From: Methylobacterium sp.
GTDB taxonomy: Bacteria > Pseudomonadota > Alphaproteobacteria > Rhizobiales > Beijerinckiaceae
Length of the DNA stretch: 5,030 nt
Direction: 5' to 3'
NCBI GenBank assembly: GCA_021154065.1
Contig: JAJKJG010000183.1
Span: 1 to 5,030, forward strand
Part shown: positions 1-4,976 of the stretch, in pieces
Position numbering within the stretch: position 1 is the stretch's first letter
How the letters are laid out: every line of letters starts with the position of its first letter
Program-made: the position numbers and the translations under genes
The notes under the pieces: generated by a model
Databases searched by the model: none
What the model was told of the DNA's origin: nothing
Seen by the model: the letters and a program-made list of their open reading frames with translations, nothing else

Positions 1-390
1 ATCGTGCTGGCGAAGGCCGTCGCGCACTGGCTCACCACCGGCTTGCCGCTGGCGCTCGCCGCGCCCCTGTTCGGGCTTCTCGTTGCGCTCACCCCGACGG
101 CGATGCTCGCGATGACGGCGACGCTCATCGTCGGCACGCCGGCGCTGACCTTCATCGGCGCGGTCGGGGCCGCGCTCACCGCCTCGATCCGCCGTGGCGG
201 CCTGATCCTCGCCATTCTGGCCCTGCCGCTGATGATCCCGACGCTGATCTTCGGGGTTTCGGCCGCGGACGCCGCCTCCGGCGGCGCCGTGCCCATCGCG
301 ACGCCGCTCCTCATCCTCGCCGCGCTCTCGCTCATCGCGGGCGTCGTCGGCACGATCGGGGCCGCCGCGGCGCTCCGGTGGGGGGAATAG
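1..390 (+). CDS. ccmB: Heme exporter subunit CcmB, C-terminal part (5' end cut by window edge)
   Basis: CcmB is the membrane subunit of the CcmAB ABC transporter in cytochrome c maturation System I. With the ATPase CcmA it drives release of holo-CcmE from the CcmC-heme complex. The visible 129 codons are open to the left edge; the GTG at 4 is an internal valine, not a start. The family is about 220 residues, so roughly 90 N-terminal residues are missing. The reading shows the typical AKAVAHWLTTGLPL stretch, then VGTPALTFIGAVGAALT, RRGG and LPLMIPTLIFG, with about four hydrophobic helices and a short tail ending LRWGE. ccmA would be expected just outside the window. The stop (388-390) lies one base from the stop of the convergent azlD, and ccmC is about 2 kb away instead of adjacent. 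Identification is by remembered family motifs. Confidence 0.93.
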   Translation: MVLAKAVAHWLTTGLPLALAAPLFGLLVALTPTAMLAMTATLIVGTPALTFIGAVGAALTASIRRGGLILAILALPLMIPTLIFGVSAADAASGGAVPIATPLLILAALSLIAGVVGTIGAAAALRWGE

Positions 391-391
391 A

Positions 392-754
392 TCACGGCGC
401 GCCGGTCCGCGCCCACCAGGCGATCGCGACCAGCGCCGCCTCGCCGATCAGCACCCCGGCGATCACGGAACGGCGCACGGCATAGAAGCCGGCGAGGCCC
501 GCGGCGAGGCTGCCGAGGCGCCCGGCGAACGGGACCGCCGCCAGAGCGCCGCCGGGACTCAAGAGTAGCTTCGCCACGACGCCGGCCAGCAGCGTCGTCG
601 CGACCGCGCGCACCCAGGTCAGGATTTCGGAGTTTTCGTCGAGGCCGCTTGACAGCACGACCGCCAGGACGCGCCAGATCTCGTTCGGCAGGAAGCCGAC
701 CAGGATCAGGACGAGGTAGGGCCACCACGGGCCGAGCGCCGTCTCCGCGCTCAT
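392..754 (-). CDS. azlD: AzlD-family small subunit of branched-chain amino acid exporter
   Basis: AzlD is the small membrane partner of AzlC; together such pairs (B. subtilis AzlCD, E. coli YgaZH) export branched-chain amino acids. The product is 120 residues, usual for the family (about 100-120). It has hydrophobic segments near residues 10-25, 48-66, 78-92 and 96-116. The motif GFLPNEIWRVLAVVL near residue 20 and the segment TWVRAVATTLLAGVVAKLLL fit the form of AzlD seen in Rhizobiales. The ATG at 754 is chosen because its ATGA overlaps the azlC stop, a sign of translational coupling; a longer reading in this frame only runs antisense-style through azlC. The substrate is inferred from the family, and the transported amino acid could differ. 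The gene ends one base from the end of ccmB, so no terminator fits between them. Confidence 0.88.
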   Translation of the reverse strand: MSAETALGPWWPYLVLILVGFLPNEIWRVLAVVLSSGLDENSEILTWVRAVATTLLAGVVAKLLLSPGGALAAVPFAGRLGSLAAGLAGFYAVRRSVIAGVLIGEAALVAIAWWARTGAP

Positions 755-1464
755 GCGCGCCGCCCCATTCGTCCGACGACGTAGGCCATGGTGCCGCCCA
801 CAAGTCCGAGCGCCAGCAGATCGAAATCGCGACCCGCAAAGGTTGTCGCCACGGGCGCAAGCGCGAAGCCGAGACCGATCGCCGTCCAGTCCTGCCGCGC
901 CCGCGCGGACGCCATCAGGGCGATGGTGAAGAAAAGGGGCGTCAGCATCAGCATCGCTGCAGCCAGGGCGACAGGCAGGACGCGCACGAGCTGGTAGCCC
1001 GCCAGGGTCAGGACGGCGCTCACGCCCATGCAGGCGCTGGCGAAGCCGAAAAAGTAGGGCAGCCGCTCCGGGACCGGCAGGCTCGGGAGCCGCCGCATCC
1101 CCTCGACCCAGGCCGTCACCGCTACGAAATGGGCGACCGCGACCTGGACCGGCCAGCGCTGGCCCGGACGGCGCACCAAGGGCAGGATCGACATCGTCAT
1201 CGGCAGGAAGCGCAGCGACGAGACACAAATCGCGACGGCCAGCGCCGGCAGCGCCGCGCCGCTCAAGAGGCCGGCGAACAGGATCACTTGCGCCGGGGCT
1301 GCCCACATTAGACACGTCGACAGCACCGCCGCCCCGGCCGGCAGGCCGGCGTCGCGCGCAAGGCTGCCGACGCCGAAAAGGGAAAAGCCGACGATCCAGG
1401 CTGGATAGGCGAGCGCGTCGCGCACGCCGCGCCAAGCGGCCAGGAAGTCCGATTGAAGCGTCAC
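751..1464 (-). CDS. azlC: AzlC-family large subunit of branched-chain amino acid exporter
   Basis: AzlC is the large, multi-helix subunit of an AzlCD/YgaZH-type exporter in the inner membrane, which sheds excess branched-chain amino acids or toxic analogues. From a GTG start at 1464 the product is 237 residues, normal for the family (about 230-250). Visible family signatures are GFSLFGVGSLARDAG (residues 26-40), the WAAPAQ motif (54-59), SLRFLPMTMSILPLVRR (83-99) and a hydrophobic C-terminal half. An open frame continues upstream to about 1785, but that part is low in hydrophobicity and lies antisense to the DUF4239 gene, so I exclude it. No Shine-Dalgarno is visible before the GTG. Instead a TATAAA lies six bases upstream, which would suit a leaderless transcript. 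The end overlaps azlD by four bases. The family is clear; the exact start is less sure. Confidence 0.88.
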   Translation of the reverse strand: MTLQSDFLAAWRGVRDALAYPAWIVGFSLFGVGSLARDAGLPAGAAVLSTCLMWAAPAQVILFAGLLSGAALPALAVAICVSSLRFLPMTMSILPLVRRPGQRWPVQVAVAHFVAVTAWVEGMRRLPSLPVPERLPYFFGFASACMGVSAVLTLAGYQLVRVLPVALAAAMLMLTPLFFTIALMASARARQDWTAIGLGFALAPVATTFAGRDFDLLALGLVGGTMAYVVGRMGRRA

Positions 1465-1470
1465 GACTTG

Positions 1471-1499
1471 TTTATAGCCGAAGGTGGACCATGCGACAG
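1471..1499 (-). promoter_or_regulatory. Candidate azlCD promoter, possibly leaderless
   Basis: On the minus strand TATAAA (1476-1471) is a good -10 element. A 17-base spacer leads to CTGTCG (1499-1494), which matches TTGACA at only three of six positions. A start site 6-7 bases past the -10 would fall on or beside the azlC GTG at 1464, so the messenger could be leaderless, consistent with the missing Shine-Dalgarno. The palindrome at 1496-1508 overlaps the -35. This is a pattern match only. Confidence 0.3.
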
Positions 1500-1508
1500 C
1501 GCCGCTGT
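1496..1508. promoter_or_regulatory. 13-base perfect palindrome in divergent azlC / DUF4239 intergenic region
   Basis: ACAGCG-C-CGCTGT is a perfect inverted repeat with six-base arms around one central base. It lies between two divergent genes and overlaps the weak -35 candidate of azlCD, a position that would suit a repressor such as an Lrp- or MarR-type protein. No regulator gene is visible nearby. GC-rich DNA produces such palindromes by chance fairly often, so the operator role is inference. Confidence 0.25.
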
Positions 1509-1593
1509 TATCCTGCGCCGCTGAACGGCTGCCCAGATCGTCCGGCCGTGTGCTTATGCTAATGTGCCTGACCTCGAACCGAGCCGCCGGCGC

Positions 1594-1606
1594 GGAGGGA
1601 GCGGAG
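1594..1606 (+). promoter_or_regulatory. Ribosome binding site that decides the DUF4239 gene start
   Basis: GGAGGGAGCGGAG is purine-rich. Its last GGAG (1603-1606) is six bases from the GTG at 1613, good spacing for a Shine-Dalgarno. It favours GTG 1613 over the upstream in-frame candidates GTG 1484, ATG 1556 and ATG 1562, none of which has a comparable site. Confidence 0.6.
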
Positions 1607-1612
1607 CGCATC

Positions 1613-2398
1613 GTGATCGACTGGCTGCACGAGTGGCCCACCGTGTTGGGCGCGGGATTCATTGTCGCGTGCTTTCTCGTGCCGACCCTGATCGGCTCGG
1701 CGTTTTTGCAGCCCGTCATCGCACGGCTGCTGCGGGGCGAGAAGGAACCGAACACGCCGGTGGCGCTGCTCCTGAACGCGTTCACGCTCTACTACGGCGT
1801 CCTGCTGGCGCTGCTCTCGATCGCGGTGTTCGAGAACTACAACAAGGCTCAGGACACGATCAGCCGCGAGGCCGCCAGCATCGTCGCGCTCTACCGCAAC
1901 CTGGGCGGCTACCCGGAACCGATCCGGGCATCTTTGATCGACGTGTTGCGCCGATACGTGGACGAGGAGACAGGTCCCGGCTGGCGCGAGCAGAGACGGA
2001 ACCAAGCTTCCGCGCCGGGAGTGCTGCTGGTCGATGACCTCAATCGCCAACTTCTGAGCTTCAGGCCCGATCGCCAAACCGGCGAGGACATCCTTCCCGG
2101 GGAGACGCTGCGGAGCTTCGGCGAGTTCGTCGACCGCCGCCGCGCGCGCATCCAGGCGGGCGGGACGAGCATCCCGCCGATCATCTGGTCCGTCGTCCTG
2201 ACCGGGGCGGTTCTGAACGTCCTCGTGTTGTGGCTGTTCGATCTCAGCCGGACGACCCACTTCGTGCTCGGCGGCGTGCTCACGGTGTTCATCGGGCTCG
2301 TCTACATGGTCGCCGTGCTCGACCAGCCGTTCCGCGGCGTCCACGGGCTTGCGCCGGACGATCTTCTCTATGCGCGGCGGCAAATCAGTCCGCGCTGA
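1613..2398 (+). CDS. DUF4239 (bestrophin-like) integral membrane protein, function unknown
   Basis: From GTG 1613 the product is 261 residues, close to the usual length for DUF4239 proteins, which Pfam groups as bestrophin-like. Hydrophobic helices lie near residues 11-37, 49-73, 187-209 and 216-237. Between helices 2 and 3 is a soluble region of about 110 residues, beginning with FENYNKAQDTISREAASIVALYRNL, typical of the family, in which a conserved E/A-rich helix leads to LYR. The ending YMVAVLDQPFRGVHGL is the family's LDxPFxG signature. An ion-channel role is suggested only by the name and distant similarity. The gene is divergent from azlC and 76 bases upstream of ccmC in the same direction, so ccmCDG may be co-transcribed with it. 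Nothing links it functionally to cytochrome c maturation. Family assignment is fairly firm; function is unknown. Confidence 0.8.
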   Translation: MIDWLHEWPTVLGAGFIVACFLVPTLIGSAFLQPVIARLLRGEKEPNTPVALLLNAFTLYYGVLLALLSIAVFENYNKAQDTISREAASIVALYRNLGGYPEPIRASLIDVLRRYVDEETGPGWREQRRNQASAPGVLLVDDLNRQLLSFRPDRQTGEDILPGETLRSFGEFVDRRRARIQAGGTSIPPIIWSVVLTGAVLNVLVLWLFDLSRTTHFVLGGVLTVFIGLVYMVAVLDQPFRGVHGLAPDDLLYARRQISPR

Positions 2399-2474
2399 CA
2401 GCTCTCGCAGCGCAGCGTCCCGAGCGGAGCCATGTCGCATTGCGGTGCTGCGTGCACCCGGCTAGACCGGCCCG

Positions 2475-3215
2475 ATGCTGACCCAGCTCGCCAATCCGAG
2501 CGTGTTTCTAAGATGGTCCGGCGCGGCGCTGCCCGCGGTCGCGGCGTTCGCGGCCGCGCTCCTTGGGATCGGGCTCTACTTCGCCTGGTTCGTCGCCCCC
2601 GCCGACTACCAGCAGGGCGAGACGGTGCGCATCATGTTTCTGCACGTCCCGGCGGCATGGCTGGCGTTGTTCTTCTACGGCCTCATGGCCGTCTCGGCGC
2701 TCGGCACGCTAGCGTGGCGGCATCCGCTCGCCGACGTGTCGCAAAAAGCCGCCGCGCCGATCGGGGCCGCCTTCACCCTGATCTGCCTCGTTACCGGCGC
2801 GCTGTGGGGCAGGCCGATGTGGGGCGCCTATTGGGTCTGGGACGCCCGCCTGACCTCGGTTCTGGTGCTGTTCCTCATGTATTGCGGCGTTCTGGCCCTG
2901 TGGCGCGCCATCGAGGACCCCGGCCGGGCCGCGCGCGCCGTCGCGATCCTCACGCTCGTCGGCGCGGTCAACCTGCCCATCATCAAGTTTTCGGTCGATT
3001 GGTGGAACACCCTGCACCAGCCGGCCTCGGTGTTCCGGCTCGGCGGACCGACGATCCATCCATCGATTCTCACGCCGCTTCTCGTGATGGCGCTTGCGTT
3101 CACGGCGCTCGGCGTCGCGCTGCACCTCGCCGGCATGCGCACGGAAATCTTGCGGCGGCGCGTGCGCACGCTCGCCCTTCTCGAGGCCGAGCGCCTCGAC
3201 GCGCAGGCGGCGTGA
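2475..3215 (+). CDS. ccmC: Heme exporter/handling protein CcmC
   Basis: CcmC binds heme on the outer face of the inner membrane and loads it onto the chaperone CcmE, with help from CcmD, in System I. The product is 246 residues, the normal size, with six hydrophobic segments. The two expected heme-ligand histidines are present: His57 in FLHVPAAW and His181 in WWNTLHQP, matching His60 and His184 of the E. coli protein. The tryptophan-rich WWD domain is at residues 111-126, reading WGRPMWGAYWVWDARL. The start ATG at 2475 gives the usual N-terminal length, though the Shine-Dalgarno before it is weak. ccmD begins two bases after the stop. Unusually, ccmB is not directly upstream: the azlCD and DUF4239 genes intervene. 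All key residues are intact, so the gene appears functional. Confidence 0.97.
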   Translation: MLTQLANPSVFLRWSGAALPAVAAFAAALLGIGLYFAWFVAPADYQQGETVRIMFLHVPAAWLALFFYGLMAVSALGTLAWRHPLADVSQKAAAPIGAAFTLICLVTGALWGRPMWGAYWVWDARLTSVLVLFLMYCGVLALWRAIEDPGRAARAVAILTLVGAVNLPIIKFSVDWWNTLHQPASVFRLGGPTIHPSILTPLLVMALAFTALGVALHLAGMRTEILRRRVRTLALLEAERLDAQAA

Positions 3216-3217
3216 CC

Positions 3218-3427
3218 ATGGACCTCGGCCCGCACGCCGTTTTCATCGTCATGGCCTATGCCGTGACGGGTTTGATCGTGGCCGGATTGATCCTGCGCGC
3301 CGCGCTCGATCATCGCGCGCAGACGCGCGCCCTGGCGAGCCTCGAATCCCGCGGCGCGCGGCGGCGGTTGGACCCCTCGCCTTCCCTGGCCGCCGGCAAG
3401 GGCGCAAGCCCTGAAGCGACGGGTTGA
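3218..3427 (+). CDS. ccmD: Heme exporter small subunit CcmD
   Basis: CcmD is a small single-pass membrane protein that stabilises the CcmC-heme-CcmE complex and is needed for release of holo-CcmE. The product is 69 residues, within the family range (about 45-70). It starts MDLGPHAVFIVMAYAVTGLI, with one helix at about residues 8-29, followed by the basic tail LDHRAQTRALASLESRGARRR that is typical of alphaproteobacterial CcmD. The last 18 residues (LDPSPSLAAGKG and onward) look disordered and add little. The ATG lies two bases after the ccmC stop and the stop is seven bases before ccmG, so the three genes form one transcription unit, probably with translational coupling. No strong Shine-Dalgarno is seen. 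The identification rests on size, topology, the HAxFIxxAY pattern and position. Confidence 0.92.
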   Translation: MDLGPHAVFIVMAYAVTGLIVAGLILRAALDHRAQTRALASLESRGARRRLDPSPSLAAGKGASPEATG

Positions 3428-3434
3428 CGGGTCG

Positions 3435-4043
3435 ATGCCTGATCGAGCGCCCCCCGATACGACCTCGCATCCCACCCCCGCCAGCGGAGAGGCGCGCATC
3501 CGCTTACTGTCCCTGCTCCCCCTCCTCGTCTTCGCGACGCTGGCGGCGCTGTTCCTGATCCGACTTTACGCCGGCGACCCTTCGAAAGTGCCATCGGCCC
3601 TGATCGGCCGGCCGGCGCCGGCCTTCACGCTCGCTCCCTTGAGCGGCCTGACGCGCGACGGCGCGGCCGTGCCGGGGCTGTCCGGCGGCGACGTGAAGGA
3701 CAGGGTCACGGTCGTCAACGTCTGGGCGTCCTGGTGCGCGCCTTGCCGTCAGGAGCACCCGCTGCTGATGGACTTGGCCAAGAACCCGGCGGTCCGCGTC
3801 GTCGGCGTCAATTACAAGGACAACCCCGAGAACGCGCGCCGCTTCCTCGGCGCGCTCGGCAACCCGTTCGCCGCGGTCGGCGTCGATCCGAGCGGGCGCG
3901 CCGCCATCGACTGGGGCGTCTACGGCGTGCCGGAGACCTTCGTGGTCGGCCCGGACGGCGCGATCCGCCACAAGCACATCGGCCCGCTGACGCCGGAGGC
4001 GATGCCGGCGTTCATGGCCAAAGTGCAGGCAGCGCAGCCTTAA
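3435..4043 (+). CDS. ccmG: Thiol:disulfide interchange protein CcmG (DsbE/CycY)
   Basis: CcmG is a membrane-anchored periplasmic thioredoxin-like protein that receives electrons from CcdA or DsbD and helps reduce the apocytochrome c CXXCH cysteines (or mixed disulfides with CcmH) before heme attachment. The product is 202 residues. A signal anchor lies at about residues 22-44. The catalytic motif WCAPC is at 100-104 (Cys101, Cys104), inside [16 protein letters not shown]. The cis-proline loop is GVPET with Pro166, and VGVNYKDN (123-130) is the stretch characteristic of the DsbE/CcmG subgroup, as is the [15 protein letters not shown] segment. The N-terminal 20 residues before the anchor are proline-rich and polar. 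It is the last gene of ccmCDG. Its stop TAA overlaps that of the convergent yciB. ccmE, ccmF and ccmH must lie elsewhere. Confidence 0.96.
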   Translation: MPDRAPPDTTSHPTPASGEARIRLLSLLPLLVFATLAALFLIRLYAGDPSKVPSALIGRPAPAFTLAPLSGLTRDGAAVPGLSGGDVKDRVTVVNVWASWCAPCRQEHPLLMDLAKNPAVRVVGVNYKDNPENARRFLGALGNPFAAVGVDPSGRAAIDWGVYGVPETFVVGPDGAIRHKHIGPLTPEAMPAFMAKVQAAQP

Positions 4044-4627
4044 AGCGAGGAATCGAAACTCTCCTCGTCCGACTTCGCCTCGTGCCGCAGGATCAGCGGC
4101 GTTTGAGCCAGGGCGAAGGCGATCGTGAGCGGCATGATGCCGAACACCTTGAAGCTGACCCAGAAATCCGTCGTCTGGGTGCGCCAGACGACCTCGTTGA
4201 GAATCGCGAGCACGAAGAAGAACACGGCCCAGCGCAGCGTCAGCTTGCGCCAGCCCTCGTCCGTCAAATCGAACATCGAATCGAGCACGATCGCGAGGAG
4301 CGGCTTTCGAAAATAGAGGCCGCCGAGGAGGACAAGGCCGAACATCGTGTTCACGATCGTCGGCTTGAGCTTGATGAAGAGCTCGTCCTGAAGCGCGAGG
4401 GTCAACCCGCCGAAGACGACGACGACCACGCCCGAGACGAGCGGCATGATCGGGAGCTTGCGCAGAAGGATGTAGTGGATCACGAGCGCGACGACCGTCA
4501 CGCCGATGAAAAGGCCCGTCGCGGTGAAAATCCCGGCCCGCTGGTTCGCGAGAAAGAACACCACCAACGGCCCGAGCTCGAGGGCGAGCTTCAGCAATGG
4601 ATTCAGGCGCGGGGCCGCACTGGCCAT
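4040..4627 (-). CDS. yciB: Septation protein A / inner membrane protein YciB
   Basis: YciB (IspZ, intracellular septation protein A family) is a polytopic inner membrane protein linked to cell envelope synthesis and division; its molecular activity is not settled. The product is 195 residues, typical for the alphaproteobacterial form, with about six hydrophobic segments. Family signatures are [20 protein letters not shown] (residues 18-37), [17 protein letters not shown] (81-97) and [20 protein letters not shown] (125-144), followed by EVVWRT. The C-terminus [15 protein letters not shown] is charged. The ATG at 4627 is chosen because GAGGAA lies just before it (core GAGG spaced five bases) and the family N-terminus starts here. 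The frame stays open upstream to 4999, but that part reads antisense to the antitoxin gene. The gene is divergent from vapB and convergent with ccmG. Confidence 0.95.
   Translation of the reverse strand: MASAAPRLNPLLKLALELGPLVVFFLANQRAGIFTATGLFIGVTVVALVIHYILLRKLPIMPLVSGVVVVVFGGLTLALQDELFIKLKPTIVNTMFGLVLLGGLYFRKPLLAIVLDSMFDLTDEGWRKLTLRWAVFFFVLAILNEVVWRTQTTDFWVSFKVFGIMPLTIAFALAQTPLILRHEAKSDEESFDSSL
4291..4312 (+). repeat. Copy 1 of a 22-base exact direct repeat (inside yciB)
   Basis: This stretch, which ends in GGAGCGGCTTTCGAAA, is identical over 22 bases to 5009-5030. Here it is antisense to yciB codons for FRKPLLAI, which look normal for that family, so this copy is probably the genuine one. 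The matching bases stop on the left at 4290/5008 and are limited on the right by the window end. Confidence 0.85.
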
Positions 4628-4630
4628 ATC

Positions 4631-4636
4631 TTCCTC
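4631..4636 (-). promoter_or_regulatory. Ribosome binding site of yciB
   Basis: On the minus strand GAGGAA lies three bases before the ATG at 4627, with the core GAGG spaced five bases. This site fixes the yciB start and argues against the longer upstream reading frame. Confidence 0.6.
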
Positions 4637-4650
4637 GGGCTGTCCGCGAA

Positions 4651-4659
4651 TGCTATATA
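4651..4659 (+). promoter_or_regulatory. Candidate extended -10 element for the vapBC module
   Basis: TGCTATATA fits an extended -10 (TGn before a TATAAT-like hexamer, here TATATA). It is the only clearly A/T-rich core in the 72-base gap between the divergent yciB and vapB starts. A start site near 4666 would leave a leader of about 34 bases before the GTG at 4700. No good -35 is seen. TATATA is self-complementary, so the same core could also serve yciB on the other strand. Confidence 0.35.
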
Positions 4660-4668
4660 CAGAAGGTG

Positions 4669-4680
4669 AGAACAGGTTCT
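4669..4680. promoter_or_regulatory. Candidate VapB operator palindrome
   Basis: AGAAC-AG-GTTCT is an inverted repeat with perfect five-base arms and a two-base centre. It lies just downstream of the -10 candidate and 19 bases before the vapB start codon. VapB antitoxins normally bind short inverted repeats over their own promoter, alone or in complex with VapC, so position and form fit an autoregulatory operator. That role is inferred from the family. Confidence 0.4.
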
Positions 4681-4688
4681 TTACCGTC

Positions 4689-4693
4689 GAGGG
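4689..4693 (+). promoter_or_regulatory. Ribosome binding site of vapB
   Basis: GAGGG lies six bases before the GTG at 4700, good Shine-Dalgarno spacing. It supports GTG 4700 as a true start even though the frame closes after 40 codons. Confidence 0.6.
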
Positions 4694-4699
4694 CTCCGG

Positions 4700-4962
4700 G
4701 TGTCCATCAACATCAAGAACAAGGAAGCCGAGCGGCTTCTCGCCGAGCTGAAGGCGCGAACCGGCCGAGGCACCACCGACCTGCTGCTCGACCTGCTGCG
4801 CCAGGAGCATGAGCGGGGCTGACGCGGGACGAGGAGCGGGAGATCGCCGAGGGGCTCGAGTCGCTGCGGCAGCTCCAAGAGGCTTGGCGCAAGCTTCCGG
4901 TGATCGATCCGCGCAGCCCAGAGGAAATCCTCGACTACGACGAGAACGGCTTGCCTCGATGA
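4700..4962 (+). pseudogene. vapB: VapB-type antitoxin (Rv0623-like) with an internal frameshift
   Basis: The gene would encode the labile antitoxin that binds and neutralises VapC and represses the operon. From GTG 4700 the frame reads [20 protein letters not shown] and on to LLRQEHERG, the usual N-terminal DNA-binding part of Rv0623-like (PSK transcription factor family) VapB proteins, then hits TGA at 4820-4822 after 40 residues. The rest of the protein continues in another frame, [20 protein letters not shown] and on to [19 protein letters not shown], ending at TGA 4960-4962. [13 protein letters not shown] is the C-terminal hallmark of the family that contacts VapC. One extra G in the run at 4815-4818 would join both parts into one protein of about 87 residues, near family length. 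Causes could be a real mutation, a single-base sequence error, or less likely ribosomal frameshifting. No canonical slippery heptamer is present. Confidence 0.75.
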
Positions 4963-4965
4963 CGT

Positions 4966-4969
4966 AGGA
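4966..4969 (+). promoter_or_regulatory. Ribosome binding site supporting the vapC GTG start
   Basis: AGGA lies seven bases before the GTG at 4977. It decides the start, because the upstream ATG at 4959, which overlaps the vapB stop, is closed by TAG at its third codon. Confidence 0.45.
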
Positions 4970-4976
4970 CGAGGTC

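Noticed and set aside
4..6. GTG at position 4 as a start for ccmB
   Set aside because: It is an internal valine; the frame is open to the edge and the family needs about 90 more N-terminal residues.
649..1311. Plus-strand open frame of 220 codons opposite azlC
   Set aside because: The translation is Arg/Gly/Gln/His-rich with no motif; it is a shadow of the azlC coding strand.
1484..1612. Earlier starts for the DUF4239 gene (GTG 1484, ATG 1556, ATG 1562)
   Set aside because: The added residues do not resemble the family N-terminus and have no Shine-Dalgarno, while GTG 1613 has GGAG at six-base spacing. ATG 1556 or 1562 remain possible.
1465..1785. N-terminal extension of azlC up to an ATG at 1785
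   Set aside because: The extra 107 codons are polar and low in complexity, overlap the DUF4239 gene antisense, and would make AzlC far longer than its family.
1559..2440. Long minus-strand open frame (293 codons) opposite the DUF4239 gene
   Set aside because: It is rich in Arg, Glu, Asp, His and Gln with no recognisable domain, as expected for the antisense of a GC-rich gene; the plus-strand reading has family motifs, helices and a ribosome binding site.
2399..2474. Terminator or small gene between the DUF4239 gene and ccmC
   Set aside because: Some GC-rich pairing is possible (CTCG...CGAG) but no stable stem followed by a T tract, and no coding frame worth calling. I also see no clear ccmC promoter here.
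2432..3217. Plus-strand open frame running through ccmC into ccmD
   Set aside because: Only the part from ATG 3218 is a real gene (ccmD); the upstream part is an Arg-rich alternative frame of ccmC.
4811..4822. Programmed -1 frameshift signal in vapB
   Set aside because: In-frame codons GAG CGG GGC TGA do not form an X XXY YYZ slippery heptamer, and I see no strong downstream pseudoknot by eye; mutation or sequence error is simpler.
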